In this document: piece after piece, positions 8,321 to 16,357 of the stretch
Layout of the letters: the number at the start of each line of letters is the position of its first letter
Numbering within the stretch: the first letter of the stretch is position 1
Assembly: GCA_002314455.1 (NCBI GenBank)
Contig: DCFZ01000029.1
Span: forward strand, 5,288 to 69,287
Origin: Lentisphaeria bacterium UBA1791
GTDB taxonomy: Bacteria; Verrucomicrobiota; Lentisphaeria; Victivallales; Victivallaceae
Reading direction: 5' to 3'
Length of the DNA stretch: 64,000 nucleotides
Position numbers and translations under genes: made by a program
The notes under the pieces: generated by a model
Told to the model about the DNA's origin: nothing
Database searches by the model: none
The model's input: the letters and a program-made list of their open reading frames with translations, nothing else

Positions 8321-9333
8321 AAAAAATTCTGCCGTTTTTTGCCGTACTGTTGCTCGCGGGGTGCGCTTCGCGCGAATCGTATGATCTTTTGACTTTAAAC
8401 GGTCAGGGAAAGCCCTATCACCCCACGATGCCGCAAGGGGAAATGCTCCCCTTTTCGCAGGTGTTGAAGCGCGAAAGCGATCTGACGGCGGTCTGCAATC
8501 CCGAAAAGCGCAAGTTTCTTTCCGTCGGCTTTGCCGAAGCGCCGCTGGCGCCGGGCAACGTCTATCGTTTCACGATGCGCGCCGCCGGTCGCGAGGGGCT
8601 TGAGATCGCCGCGTTTTTAAGCGAATATCACGGCGAAACGCTCCGCTTTGACCGAAATCTGTTGCGCGCAACGCTCTTTCTCAACGCCAACGGGATGACC
8701 CAATTCCAAAAGGATTTCGCCGTCACGCCCGGCGCGACCAAAGCAATTCCCTGCATCACTTTTTTCAGCCGCAGCGGCACGATGAATTCAGGCTCCATCG
8801 CCTTGCTGGAAACTTTGTCGATCGAAAAAGTCGGCAAAATGAAAACGGCTTCGCCCGCGATCCGCGCGACCAACCTTGCGGGGAAATATGATTTCGATCG
8901 CTTTCCCGCAGGAAATTTCCAGTTGATGCATAAAGGAAATGGTTCCAACGCCGCCAAGTGGCGCGACGTTCAGGCGGAAGTCATCGAACTTCCGGGCGAA
9001 GGCAAGGCGCTTCGTATCGTGCGGCACGTCAACGACTACGTTTACCCATATCTTGAACTTGAGCCATTCCCCGCCGATCCGCAATATCATTACGTCAAGC
9101 TCACTTTTGAAGCCAAGGGGCGCGGCGCATTCCGCACCGGCATCTGGTGGCAGCGCCGTCACCTCGAGTGGGATTACGAAAACGCGCCGCTTTGCCGCCT
9201 CACCGATCAATGGCAGACGTTTACCGTCTACCGCCCCTGCCTGACGCCGGACGTTGTTGCGCCGACGCTCGCATTCAACTCCGCCGACGAGGGGGAGTAC
9301 TTCATCCGCCGCATTTCGGTGACGCTGGAGTAA
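8317..9333 (+). CDS. lipoprotein of unknown function, possibly carbohydrate-binding
   Basis: A 338-residue lipoprotein: signal peptide with lipobox LLAGC, Cys16 being the lipidated residue. The rest is strand-rich and aromatic, with a C-terminal half (about residues 185-338) that resembles a jelly-roll carbohydrate-binding module, for example DPQYHYVKLTFEAKG and a closing RRISVTLE strand. No catalytic motif is recognised. Its ATG overlaps the stop of the SGNH gene by four bases, so the two are translationally coupled. It may tether or present a substrate for that enzyme (inference). Confidence 0.6.
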   Translation: MKKILPFFAVLLLAGCASRESYDLLTLNGQGKPYHPTMPQGEMLPFSQVLKRESDLTAVCNPEKRKFLSVGFAEAPLAPGNVYRFTMRAAGREGLEIAAFLSEYHGETLRFDRNLLRATLFLNANGMTQFQKDFAVTPGATKAIPCITFFSRSGTMNSGSIALLETLSIEKVGKMKTASPAIRATNLAGKYDFDRFPAGNFQLMHKGNGSNAAKWRDVQAEVIELPGEGKALRIVRHVNDYVYPYLELEPFPADPQYHYVKLTFEAKGRGAFRTGIWWQRRHLEWDYENAPLCRLTDQWQTFTVYRPCLTPDVVAPTLAFNSADEGEYFIRRISVTLE

Positions 9334-9405
9334 AACCGCCGCCACAAAAGAGATAAACACTTGCCACGCAATCCTTTATCGCAAAAAGCGATCTTTAAGA
9401 TGCGT

Positions 9406-10299
9406 TTATTTGTCCCCCTTCATACGGTACGCCCGCGGCGAGCAGAGGTATTTTTTATGAAATTGGCGCGAGAAGTAATTGGAATCGGCAAAACCGCAAC
9501 TTTCGGCGATCTCGGAAATCGGGGCGGAACTTCGCAACAGCGCCTCCGCCGCCTTGGATAGACGCACATTGAGCAAATAGTCAATCGGGGAATGCCCCGT
9601 CACCTCTTTGAAAATCGGGATCAGCGTGCTCGGCGCCATCGCCGTCAAACTGGCGATGCGGCTGATGCTCCAGGGTTTGGCGTATTCGTTTTCCAACCGG
9701 GTGATGAGGTCGCCGAGCCGAACCAGATGGCGCGCCATCGGGTTGCGGTTTTGCGAATATTCCCGCGAGATGAGGACAAAAATTTCCAGCAGTCGCGCCA
9801 GCAGCATCAGATCGACGCCGGGCAGAAATTGTTTCCACTCGTTTTCCATCTGGCGCAACAGCGATTCGAGTGCGAACAAGGGTTCACGCTCGAGGTGCAA
9901 CCGGCTCTGAAACTTGTGGCGGCGGCGGTAGGTCGGTTCAAAGAGAAAAAAGGCGTTGAAACCGGGCAGATTGCGCAGATTTTCCAGATGGCCGCGCAAA
10001 AACATCTCGTCGAACATCAGATTGTACATATCCAATTTGTGGCGTTCGGTGAAATAATGCTCCGTGTTGCCCTGGATCAGAAAAATGTCGCCCGCCGAAA
10101 CCGTGTAAACGTCGCCGTTGATCCAGTGACTGCCGCCGCCGCCCGTGATGATAATCAGCTCCGCAAAATCGTGCGTATGGCGGACGTCGGTGAGGTCGCC
10201 TTCGTGCTGGATCGCCGCGTCGCCGTGAATGGTGCGCAACGCGACGGGACAGGCGTTGCCGGTAAAAAAATCGCATCGGTTGGCGATCACAGTCTGCAT
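9406..10299 (-). CDS. AraC-family transcriptional regulator
   Basis: A 297-residue regulator: an N-terminal cupin-like sensor domain (TIHGDAAIQHEGDLTDVRH, then HDFAELIIITGG) and a C-terminal double helix-turn-helix of about 100 residues. WSISRIASLTAMAPSTLIPIFK is the first HTH; ISEIAESCGFADSNYFSRQFHKKY is the conserved second one. It is transcribed away from the xylose isomerase-like operon at 10426 and probably activates it when a sugar binds the cupin. The 126-base divergent region 10300-10425 would hold its operators. Effector unknown. Confidence 0.88.
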   Translation of the reverse strand: MQTVIANRCDFFTGNACPVALRTIHGDAAIQHEGDLTDVRHTHDFAELIIITGGGGSHWINGDVYTVSAGDIFLIQGNTEHYFTERHKLDMYNLMFDEMFLRGHLENLRNLPGFNAFFLFEPTYRRRHKFQSRLHLEREPLFALESLLRQMENEWKQFLPGVDLMLLARLLEIFVLISREYSQNRNPMARHLVRLGDLITRLENEYAKPWSISRIASLTAMAPSTLIPIFKEVTGHSPIDYLLNVRLSKAAEALLRSSAPISEIAESCGFADSNYFSRQFHKKYLCSPRAYRMKGDK

Positions 10300-10425
10300 C
10301 GGATGTCTCTTTCGTAATAAAATGCTACTTTTTCATAATATAGTCAAGGATTTTTATTTTGCAAGGCCTTATTTTAAAAGTGTCGCCCGAAAACTGCAAT
10401 GTGTACAACAAAAGGAGAAAGCATC

Positions 10426-11460
10426 ATGCAGGGTACATTCCGTTTTTCGTTCGGACCGTGGAACATTCACGAAGGCGCCGATCCTTTCGGCCCCGAAGTC
10501 CGCAGAAGCATCCCTTTCAACCAGAAGCTTGAACTCTACAAGAAACTCGGCTTCGACGGCGTCCAGTTCCACGATGACGACGCCGTGCCCAACATGGCGA
10601 AGCTCTCGGCGCCCGAAATCATCAAAGAGGCGCAGGCGCTCAAGAAAACGCTCGACGATCACGGTCTCGTCGCCGAATTCGTCGCGCCGCGCATGTGGTT
10701 CGATCCGCGCACCATCGACGGCGGCTACACCAACAACTGCCCCGAATGCCGTCAGTACGCGCTCGACCGCGCCAAACGCACGATCGACATCGCCAAGGCG
10801 CTCGGCACCAAAAACATCGTGCTTTGGCTCGCCCGTGAAGGCACCTACATCCGCGAAGCCAAAGACCCCGTCGTCGCGACGGAGCGCATCGGCGAAGCCT
10901 TGCAGATGATGCTCGATTACGACAAAGACATCCGCGTCATGATCGAATCCAAGCCCAATGAACCGATGGATCACACCTATATCCCGACGATCGGTCACGC
11001 GATCGCGATGGGATTGATGACCAGCGATCCCAGCCGCGTCGGATGTCTGATCGAAACGGCGCACGCGCTGCTCGCAAACTTGTCGCCCTCCGACGAAATG
11101 GGCTTTGCGCTCGCGCACAAGAAACTCTGGAGCGTTCACCTCAACGATCAGAACGGTCTTAAATTCGACCAGGATCTCACCTTTGGCGCCGTCGATCCGC
11201 GCCGCGCCCTCAACCAGGTGCGCGTGCTCGATCAGCACGGTTTCGGCAACAACGGCGAGTGGGTCGGCCTCGACGTCAAGGTGATGCGCACGCAAAAGGA
11301 AGGCGTCGATTTCAAACACCTCGAATACAGCCGCAAGATCTTCCTCAAGCTGTTGGAAATTTCGCGTTCGCTCGACGACGCCAAGATCGCCCAGTTGACG
11401 GCGGAACGCGACTACGAGGAGTTGAACTGGTACATCCTCAACGCGATGCTCCGCGGCTAA
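10426..11460 (+). CDS. xylose isomerase-like sugar isomerase
   Basis: A 344-residue TIM barrel that matches class I xylose isomerase at the active-site positions. FHDDD (48-52) carries the catalytic His/Asp pair, ESKPNEP the metal Glu and the Lys, IETAH the next Glu/His, HLNDQNG and FDQDL further metal-binding Asp, and LDVKV the last Asp. Two divalent metals and aldose-ketose interconversion in the cytoplasm are therefore expected. It is about 45 residues shorter than Streptomyces XylA. The start at 10426 follows AAAGGAGAAA; the in-frame ATG at 10399 precedes that ribosome-binding site. It is first in an operon with a Gfo/Idh dehydrogenase and another TIM-barrel enzyme, so the true substrate may not be xylose. 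Confidence 0.78.
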   Translation: MQGTFRFSFGPWNIHEGADPFGPEVRRSIPFNQKLELYKKLGFDGVQFHDDDAVPNMAKLSAPEIIKEAQALKKTLDDHGLVAEFVAPRMWFDPRTIDGGYTNNCPECRQYALDRAKRTIDIAKALGTKNIVLWLAREGTYIREAKDPVVATERIGEALQMMLDYDKDIRVMIESKPNEPMDHTYIPTIGHAIAMGLMTSDPSRVGCLIETAHALLANLSPSDEMGFALAHKKLWSVHLNDQNGLKFDQDLTFGAVDPRRALNQVRVLDQHGFGNNGEWVGLDVKVMRTQKEGVDFKHLEYSRKIFLKLLEISRSLDDAKIAQLTAERDYEELNWYILNAMLRG

Positions 11461-11493
11461 TCACAAACCATTGATGGAAAAGGAGTTCTCGTT

Positions 11494-12624
11494 ATGGAAC
11501 GCAAGATCAGAATGGGGATGGTCGGCGGCGGCGCCGGCGCCTTTATCGGCAACGTGCACCGGATGGCGGCGCGGCTCGACGGCAACATCGAACTCGTTTG
11601 CGGCGCATTCGGGCGCGATGGCGAAAAGAGCCGCGCGATGGGCAAATCGCTCTATCTTGACCCCGAGCGCTGTTACGCGGGGTACGAAGAAATGCTCGAA
11701 AAAGAGAGCAAACTGCCCGCCGACAAGAGAATGGATTTCGTGTCGATCACGACGCCGAATCATCTGCACTACCCGATCGCGATGAAAGCGCTCCAGCTGG
11801 GCTTTCACGTCGTCTGCGAAAAGCCGATGACGCTCACCGTCGACGAGGCGGAAAGTCTCGCCACCATGGTCAAGCGCACGGGGCTCCTTTTCTGTCTTAC
11901 GCACAACTACACCGCCTACCCGATGGCGCGTTTCGCGCGACAGCTGGTGTCGGACGGCAAGCTCGGCGAGATCCGCCGCATCATGGTCGAATATCCGCAG
12001 GGCTGGCTCGCCGACGCCGTCACGCAGGACAACAAGCAGGGCGCGTGGCGCACCGATCCCAAGACGAGCGGCATCACCTGCTGCATGGGCGATATCGGCA
12101 GTCACTCGGAAAATCTTGCGGAATTCGTTTCCGGACTCAGGATCACCGAGTTGTGCGCCAATTTGAAAACGTTCGTGCCCAACCGCGCGCTCGATGACGA
12201 CGGCGACGTGTTGCTCAAGTTCGACAACGGCGCGATCGGCGTGCTGACCGCAAGTCAGATCGCCGTCGGCGAGGAAAATGCGCTGAAACTGCGCATTTAC
12301 GGAACGCGCGCCGCGCTCGAGTGGCGGCAGGAAAATCCGGAAAGTCTCATCGTCAAGTACAACAACGGCGCAATGCAGACTTACCGCCGCAACTGGGCGG
12401 GCGCCGCCGCCAACTGGAGCCGCCTCCCCGCCGGGCACCCCGAAGGCTTCATCGAAGCTTTTGCGTCGCTCTACAACGATTTCGCCCAGCACATCGACGC
12501 GTTCAATGCGAAAAAGCCCTACACGCCGCAGTACCCGACTGTCGACGACGGCGTGCGCGGCATCAAGATCATCCACGCGATCGTGCGGAGTGCGCAACTT
12601 CAACAGAAATGGATCCAACTTTAA
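11494..12624 (+). CDS. Gfo/Idh/MocA-family oxidoreductase
   Basis: A 376-residue NAD(P)-dependent sugar dehydrogenase. The N-terminal Rossmann fold begins MGMVGGGAGAF, and CEKPMTL near residue 108 holds the catalytic Lys of the family. The C-terminal alpha/beta domain contains DIGSHSENL near 205, which probably supplies the second catalytic His. Gfo/Idh enzymes oxidise or reduce sugars, inositols and glycosides. Its place between two TIM-barrel sugar isomerases suggests an oxidation-isomerisation route for an unusual sugar, but the substrate cannot be told from sequence. AAAGGAG precedes the ATG. Confidence 0.85.
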   Translation: MERKIRMGMVGGGAGAFIGNVHRMAARLDGNIELVCGAFGRDGEKSRAMGKSLYLDPERCYAGYEEMLEKESKLPADKRMDFVSITTPNHLHYPIAMKALQLGFHVVCEKPMTLTVDEAESLATMVKRTGLLFCLTHNYTAYPMARFARQLVSDGKLGEIRRIMVEYPQGWLADAVTQDNKQGAWRTDPKTSGITCCMGDIGSHSENLAEFVSGLRITELCANLKTFVPNRALDDDGDVLLKFDNGAIGVLTASQIAVGEENALKLRIYGTRAALEWRQENPESLIVKYNNGAMQTYRRNWAGAAANWSRLPAGHPEGFIEAFASLYNDFAQHIDAFNAKKPYTPQYPTVDDGVRGIKIIHAIVRSAQLQQKWIQL

Positions 12625-12636
12625 GGAACTATCGTT

Positions 12637-13626
12637 ATGGCAAGACCAATCACGCTCTTTACCGCGCAATTCAGCGACATGCCCTTTGAGAAGCTCTGCC
12701 GTTTCGCCGCCGACTGCGGCTACGACGGGCTGGAGATTTCGACGATGGGCGGCTATCTCGACATCGAAGAGGCCGCAAAAAGCAAGAAGTATTGCGATGC
12801 GCTCCTCAAAAAGCTCGACCACTACCACCTGAAACTCTGGGCGATCAGCAACCACTTTGCGGGGCAGCTCGTCTGCGATCCTGACAACGACGCGCGCAGT
12901 GACTGCTTCGCCCCCGCCAAGTGCGCCGGCGACGCCAAAGCCAAGCGCGCGTGGGCAATCAAGTGTATGAAAGCGAGCGCCAAAGCCGCCAGCAACCTCG
13001 GCATCGACGTCGTCACCGGCTTCACCGGTTCGCCGATCTGGCACTTGTTCTACAGTTTCCCGCCGGTCGCGCCCGACGAGATCGAAAAGGGCTATCAGTT
13101 CTTCGCCGATCAGTTCAACCCGATCATGGACGCCTACGGCAAGTACGGCATCAAATTCGCGCTCGAAGTCCATCCGACCGAGATTGCCTACGACCTCTAC
13201 ACCGCCAAGCGCGCCCTCGCCGCGATCGGCAACCGTAAGGAATTCGGCTTCAACTTCGACCCGAGCCACCTTTTCTGGCAGGGCGTCGATCCGGTCAAGT
13301 TCCTCCGCGCGTTCCCCGACCGCATCTACCACTGCCACATCAAAGACGCGGCGGTCACTTGCGACGGCGAAAGCGGCATTCTCGCTTCGCACTTCAATTT
13401 CGGCGATCCCCGCCGCGGGTGGGACTTCCGCAGTCCCGGTCACGGCGAGATTGACTTTGAGGCGATCATCCGCACGCTGAATCAGATCGGCTATCAGGGA
13501 CCGCTTTCCGTCGAGTGGGAAGATTGCGGCATGGACCGCCAATTCGGCGCGCGCGACGCGTACGAATTCACGAGCCAACTTGATTTCGCCCCGTCGAAAC
13601 AGCAGTTCGACAGCGTCTTCAAATAA
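12637..13626 (+). CDS. sugar phosphate isomerase/epimerase-like TIM-barrel protein
   Basis: A 329-residue member of the AP-endonuclease-2-like TIM-barrel superfamily that includes IolE, IolI and Hyi. Metal ligands are suggested by ALEVHPTEI near residue 172 (Glu), FDPSHLFWQG near 207 (Asp/His), YHCHIKD near 230, HGEIDFEAI and the final SVEWED. It probably isomerises or epimerises a keto sugar in the cytoplasm. It is the last gene of the operon, 12 bases after the Gfo/Idh gene, and is followed by a perfect terminator hairpin at 13646. A role in hydrolysing a 3-keto-glycoside, known for some family members, is also possible. Confidence 0.8.
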   Translation: MARPITLFTAQFSDMPFEKLCRFAADCGYDGLEISTMGGYLDIEEAAKSKKYCDALLKKLDHYHLKLWAISNHFAGQLVCDPDNDARSDCFAPAKCAGDAKAKRAWAIKCMKASAKAASNLGIDVVTGFTGSPIWHLFYSFPPVAPDEIEKGYQFFADQFNPIMDAYGKYGIKFALEVHPTEIAYDLYTAKRALAAIGNRKEFGFNFDPSHLFWQGVDPVKFLRAFPDRIYHCHIKDAAVTCDGESGILASHFNFGDPRRGWDFRSPGHGEIDFEAIIRTLNQIGYQGPLSVEWEDCGMDRQFGARDAYEFTSQLDFAPSKQQFDSVFK

Positions 13627-13645
13627 CGCTTGCGGCATTGGTTTC

Positions 13646-13678
13646 AAGCTGTTGCAAAATTTTGCAACAGCTTTTTTT
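13646..13678 (+). terminator. intrinsic terminator of the isomerase operon
   Basis: Perfect 14-base inverted repeat 13646-13659/13660-13673 (core CTGTTGCAAAA) followed by a run of seven T at 13672-13678. It shares the GCAACAG arm with the hairpins at 6244 and 60967. Confidence 0.9.
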
Positions 13679-13743
13679 GTGCCGGACTATGCTTTCGGAA
13701 CGATCGGTGATATATTATGAGAAAGAGGCAAGGAGTTGCACCG

Positions 13744-14550
13744 ATGTTGACCTATTTTGACGGCATTGATTTCGTCACCGCGGGGAATTTCCCCGGCCAC
13801 AACTGGATGATCCGCGACAAACGTTTCGCCGATTATTACGGGATCCAGTACAACCATGCGGGGCCGCTTCACCTCGCGATCGACCACGGCAAGGAAAAAC
13901 TTTACCATGGCCCCCACGCGTTTCTGACGATGCCGGGCAGAGTCTACAGCTACGGCTGTACTGCGCCGGAAGTGCGTCACCACGTTTTTCTCTGCTTCAA
14001 GGGGCCGCGCGTCGACCGCTTCCTCGCGGGCGGACTCTTTACCCCGGGCGATGCGGAACCGGTCTTTCCCATCGCCGATCCGGAAAAATTCTACCGTACG
14101 ATCCTTGAAATTTTGTCGCGCCTCAATGATTTGTCGCCCGAAGAGAAAGCGCATTGCGTTCAGTTGCTGGAATCATTGTTGTTGCAACTGCGCGAAAATG
14201 CGCCGCAACCGTGCATCAATTTATTTTACGGCGACAAGCTTATGAAACTGCACGACGGCATCATCGCCGCACCGCAAAAGGCGTGGGATTTCGAAGAAGA
14301 AGCGCGCAAAATGGGGATCTCCATACCGCATTTCCGGCGGCTCTTTCAGGAAATGGCGCACGTTGCCCCGACGCAATTTCTGATCGAATGCCGTTTGAAA
14401 CTCGCGGAAACGCTCCTCGTCGGCACGATCCTGCCTGCCGCCGAAATTGCCCGCCGGTGCGGTTATGACGACGAAAGCTACTTTTACCGGCTCTTCAAAA
14501 AACACCGCGGCAGAACGCTGCTCGACTACCGCCGCGAATTCAAGTTGTAG
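13744..14550 (+). CDS. AraC-family transcriptional regulator
   Basis: A 268-residue AraC regulator with a divergent N-terminal sensing domain (residues about 1-160) and a C-terminal double HTH: EEARKMGISIPHFRRLFQEM followed by PAAEIARRCGYDDESYFYRLF. The start at 13744 is preferred because AAGGAG lies at 13730-13735; the upstream ATG at 13717 is before that site. A TATATT box at 13711-13716 may be the -10 element. It is co-directional with the GH3 gene, the glycosidase-like gene and the symporter downstream, which it may regulate (inference from position). Confidence 0.87.
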   Translation: MLTYFDGIDFVTAGNFPGHNWMIRDKRFADYYGIQYNHAGPLHLAIDHGKEKLYHGPHAFLTMPGRVYSYGCTAPEVRHHVFLCFKGPRVDRFLAGGLFTPGDAEPVFPIADPEKFYRTILEILSRLNDLSPEEKAHCVQLLESLLLQLRENAPQPCINLFYGDKLMKLHDGIIAAPQKAWDFEEEARKMGISIPHFRRLFQEMAHVAPTQFLIECRLKLAETLLVGTILPAAEIARRCGYDDESYFYRLFKKHRGRTLLDYRREFKL

Positions 14551-14563
14551 TTCCTTTTTCATC

Positions 14564-14591
14564 TTGATTTTTCCGCCGGAAATGATATATT
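14564..14591 (+). promoter_or_regulatory. sigma-70 type promoter for the GH3 gene
   Basis: TTGATT at 14564-14569, 16-base spacer, TATATT at 14586-14591, 41 bases before the GH3 start. Confidence 0.5.
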
Positions 14592-14632
14592 ACTATATGC
14601 ATTTACCACGTCCCAAAAGGAGATGACGCACC

Positions 14633-16258
14633 ATGCTTTCGACGCCACAACTCGATGCGATGCTCGCAACCATGAGCCGCCGCGAAAAAATCGGCCAGAC
14701 CATGCAGTTCAGCCTCAGCAAAATCGACAAGTCGAGCGAAGCAAAGATCGGCGAATTTTTTTCGCAATATCCCGTCGGCAGTCTTTTCGCCGGGCTGGAC
14801 GTCATTTCCAAGTGGAGCAGCGGCGACGATCCGTGCGCTATTTTGAAAAGCTGTCAGAAATTCTGCAAACTCCCGCTCGCCGTCGCCGGCGACCTGGAGC
14901 ACGGCACGAAAACGCTTGATCTGCCCGACGCCTTGGCGCTCGCGGCGACGCACGATCCCAAAATGGCATACCAATACGGCAAATGGATCGGGCGCGCCGG
15001 GCGTTCGGCGGGGTTCACGTGGAGTTATTCGCCCGAATGCGACGTCGCGTTGAACTGGCTCAACCCGATCAACAACCACCGGGGCATGGGCGACGACCCC
15101 GCGCTCGTTTCCGAACTTGCGGTGCAGATCATTCGCGGCATGCAGGAGGAAAAACTTTCCGCCGCCGCCAAGCACTTCCCCGGCGACGGCAGCGACCACC
15201 GCGACCAGCACACCGGAATCTCGATCAACCGCTTGTCACGCGACCGCTGGATGGCGATCTACGGCGCGATCTACCGCAACGTCATCGCCGCGGGCGTCGA
15301 TTCGATCATGGTCGGGCACATTTCGCTGCCCTTTCAGGATCCCGGATCGCCCTACCCGCTCCCCGGGACGCTTTCTTCCAAGATCATGATCGATCTTTTG
15401 CGCAAAGAACTCGGCTTTCAGGGCGTGATCGTTTCCGACGCGCTCGTGATGGGGGGCTTTACCCGCATTCAGCCGTATGAAAAGCGCATCATTCAGGCGT
15501 TCAACGCCGGCATCGACGTGATGCTGTGGCCCGACTTGGACTATATCGACCTCGTCGACCGCGCGATCGACCGGGGCGAGATTTCCGAATCCCGCCTCGA
15601 CGACGCCGTGCGCCACGTTTTGGCAATGAAAGACCGCGAAGGACTTTTCGACGACGTTCAGCCGGAACGCCCTGCGCCCGACGCCGAAGTCTACACGGTG
15701 ACGGGGCGCGCCTTTGCCGATGAAGTCGCCCAAAAGGGCATCGCCTTGATCCGCAACGAGGAAAAGACGCTCCCGCTCGATCGCGAAAAAACGAAAAAGG
15801 TGTTGCTCTGGTTCGCCCTCACCAACCCCGAGAAACTGGAAGAAAAGTACAAGACTTTCATCGACGGCATAAAAGCGCATTGCGACGAAGTCGTCATCCG
15901 CAACAACGGCAACTGTCTGGAGTTGCTCGAATTGGAAAAACAATGCGAAAAATTCGATGCGGTGATTTTCGTTTTCGACGTTCACGTCGAACTCACCTAT
16001 CCCTGCCGCCCCCGCGGCAGTCAGGCGGAATGCCTCTGGACGATGCTCAATACGACCAAGCATCATCCGATCGCCGTTTCGATGGGGTCGCCCTATCTGC
16101 TGATGGAAAGCCCCGTCATTCCGACGCTCGTCAACGCCCACTCCGCCGGCGAAGCGGTCTACCGCGCGTTGCCGAAACTGCTGTGGGGCGAAGTGCCCTT
16201 TACCGCGACAAGTCCGGTCAATTTGCCCGATCTGCTCAATGTGGATGAAAAACTCTAA
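14633..16258 (+). CDS. GH3 beta-N-acetylhexosaminidase-like enzyme
   Basis: A 541-residue GH3 enzyme without signal peptide, so probably cytoplasmic. KHFPGDG (180-186) followed by D191-Q-H193 matches the KHFPG(H/D)GxxxxDxH pattern of NagZ-type enzymes, whose Asp/His dyad serves as acid/base. VSDAL places the nucleophile at Asp269. A C-terminal alpha/beta domain (about 360-541) is present, which small proteobacterial NagZ lacks. It would cleave terminal beta-linked N-acetylhexosamine or a similar sugar from imported oligosaccharides. AAAAGGAGA precedes the ATG. The secreted protein and the symporter downstream are likely partners. Phosphorolytic activity, known in some relatives, cannot be excluded. 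Confidence 0.82.
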   Translation: MLSTPQLDAMLATMSRREKIGQTMQFSLSKIDKSSEAKIGEFFSQYPVGSLFAGLDVISKWSSGDDPCAILKSCQKFCKLPLAVAGDLEHGTKTLDLPDALALAATHDPKMAYQYGKWIGRAGRSAGFTWSYSPECDVALNWLNPINNHRGMGDDPALVSELAVQIIRGMQEEKLSAAAKHFPGDGSDHRDQHTGISINRLSRDRWMAIYGAIYRNVIAAGVDSIMVGHISLPFQDPGSPYPLPGTLSSKIMIDLLRKELGFQGVIVSDALVMGGFTRIQPYEKRIIQAFNAGIDVMLWPDLDYIDLVDRAIDRGEISESRLDDAVRHVLAMKDREGLFDDVQPERPAPDAEVYTVTGRAFADEVAQKGIALIRNEEKTLPLDREKTKKVLLWFALTNPEKLEEKYKTFIDGIKAHCDEVVIRNNGNCLELLELEKQCEKFDAVIFVFDVHVELTYPCRPRGSQAECLWTMLNTTKHHPIAVSMGSPYLLMESPVIPTLVNAHSAGEAVYRALPKLLWGEVPFTATSPVNLPDLLNVDEKL

Positions 16259-16259
16259 T

Positions 16260-16357
16260 GGTGATGATGAAAAAAGTTTCCTGTTTGCCTCTGAGCCAGG
16301 TGTCTATACAAAAAAGAAAAAGGTGATGATGATGAAAAAAAGTTTCCTGTTTGCCTC
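16260..16357 (+). repeat. direct duplication of a start region
   Basis: GGTGATGATGAAAAAAGTTT and the 12 bases after it (copy 1, 16260-16291) recur at 16322-16357 with one extra ATG codon and one extra A. The second copy provides the start of the gene at 16326. The first copy gives only a 22-codon frame, from ATG 16258 to a TGA at 16324. Confidence 0.85.

Noticed and set aside
9378..9392. Small hairpin ATCGC-AAAAA-GCGAT after the lipoprotein gene
   Set aside because: Only five base pairs and followed by CTTTAAG; too weak to call a terminator.
11461..13647. Minus-strand open frame of about 728 codons
   Set aside because: Antisense shadow of the Gfo/Idh and TIM-barrel genes, which have clear family motifs and ribosome-binding sites.
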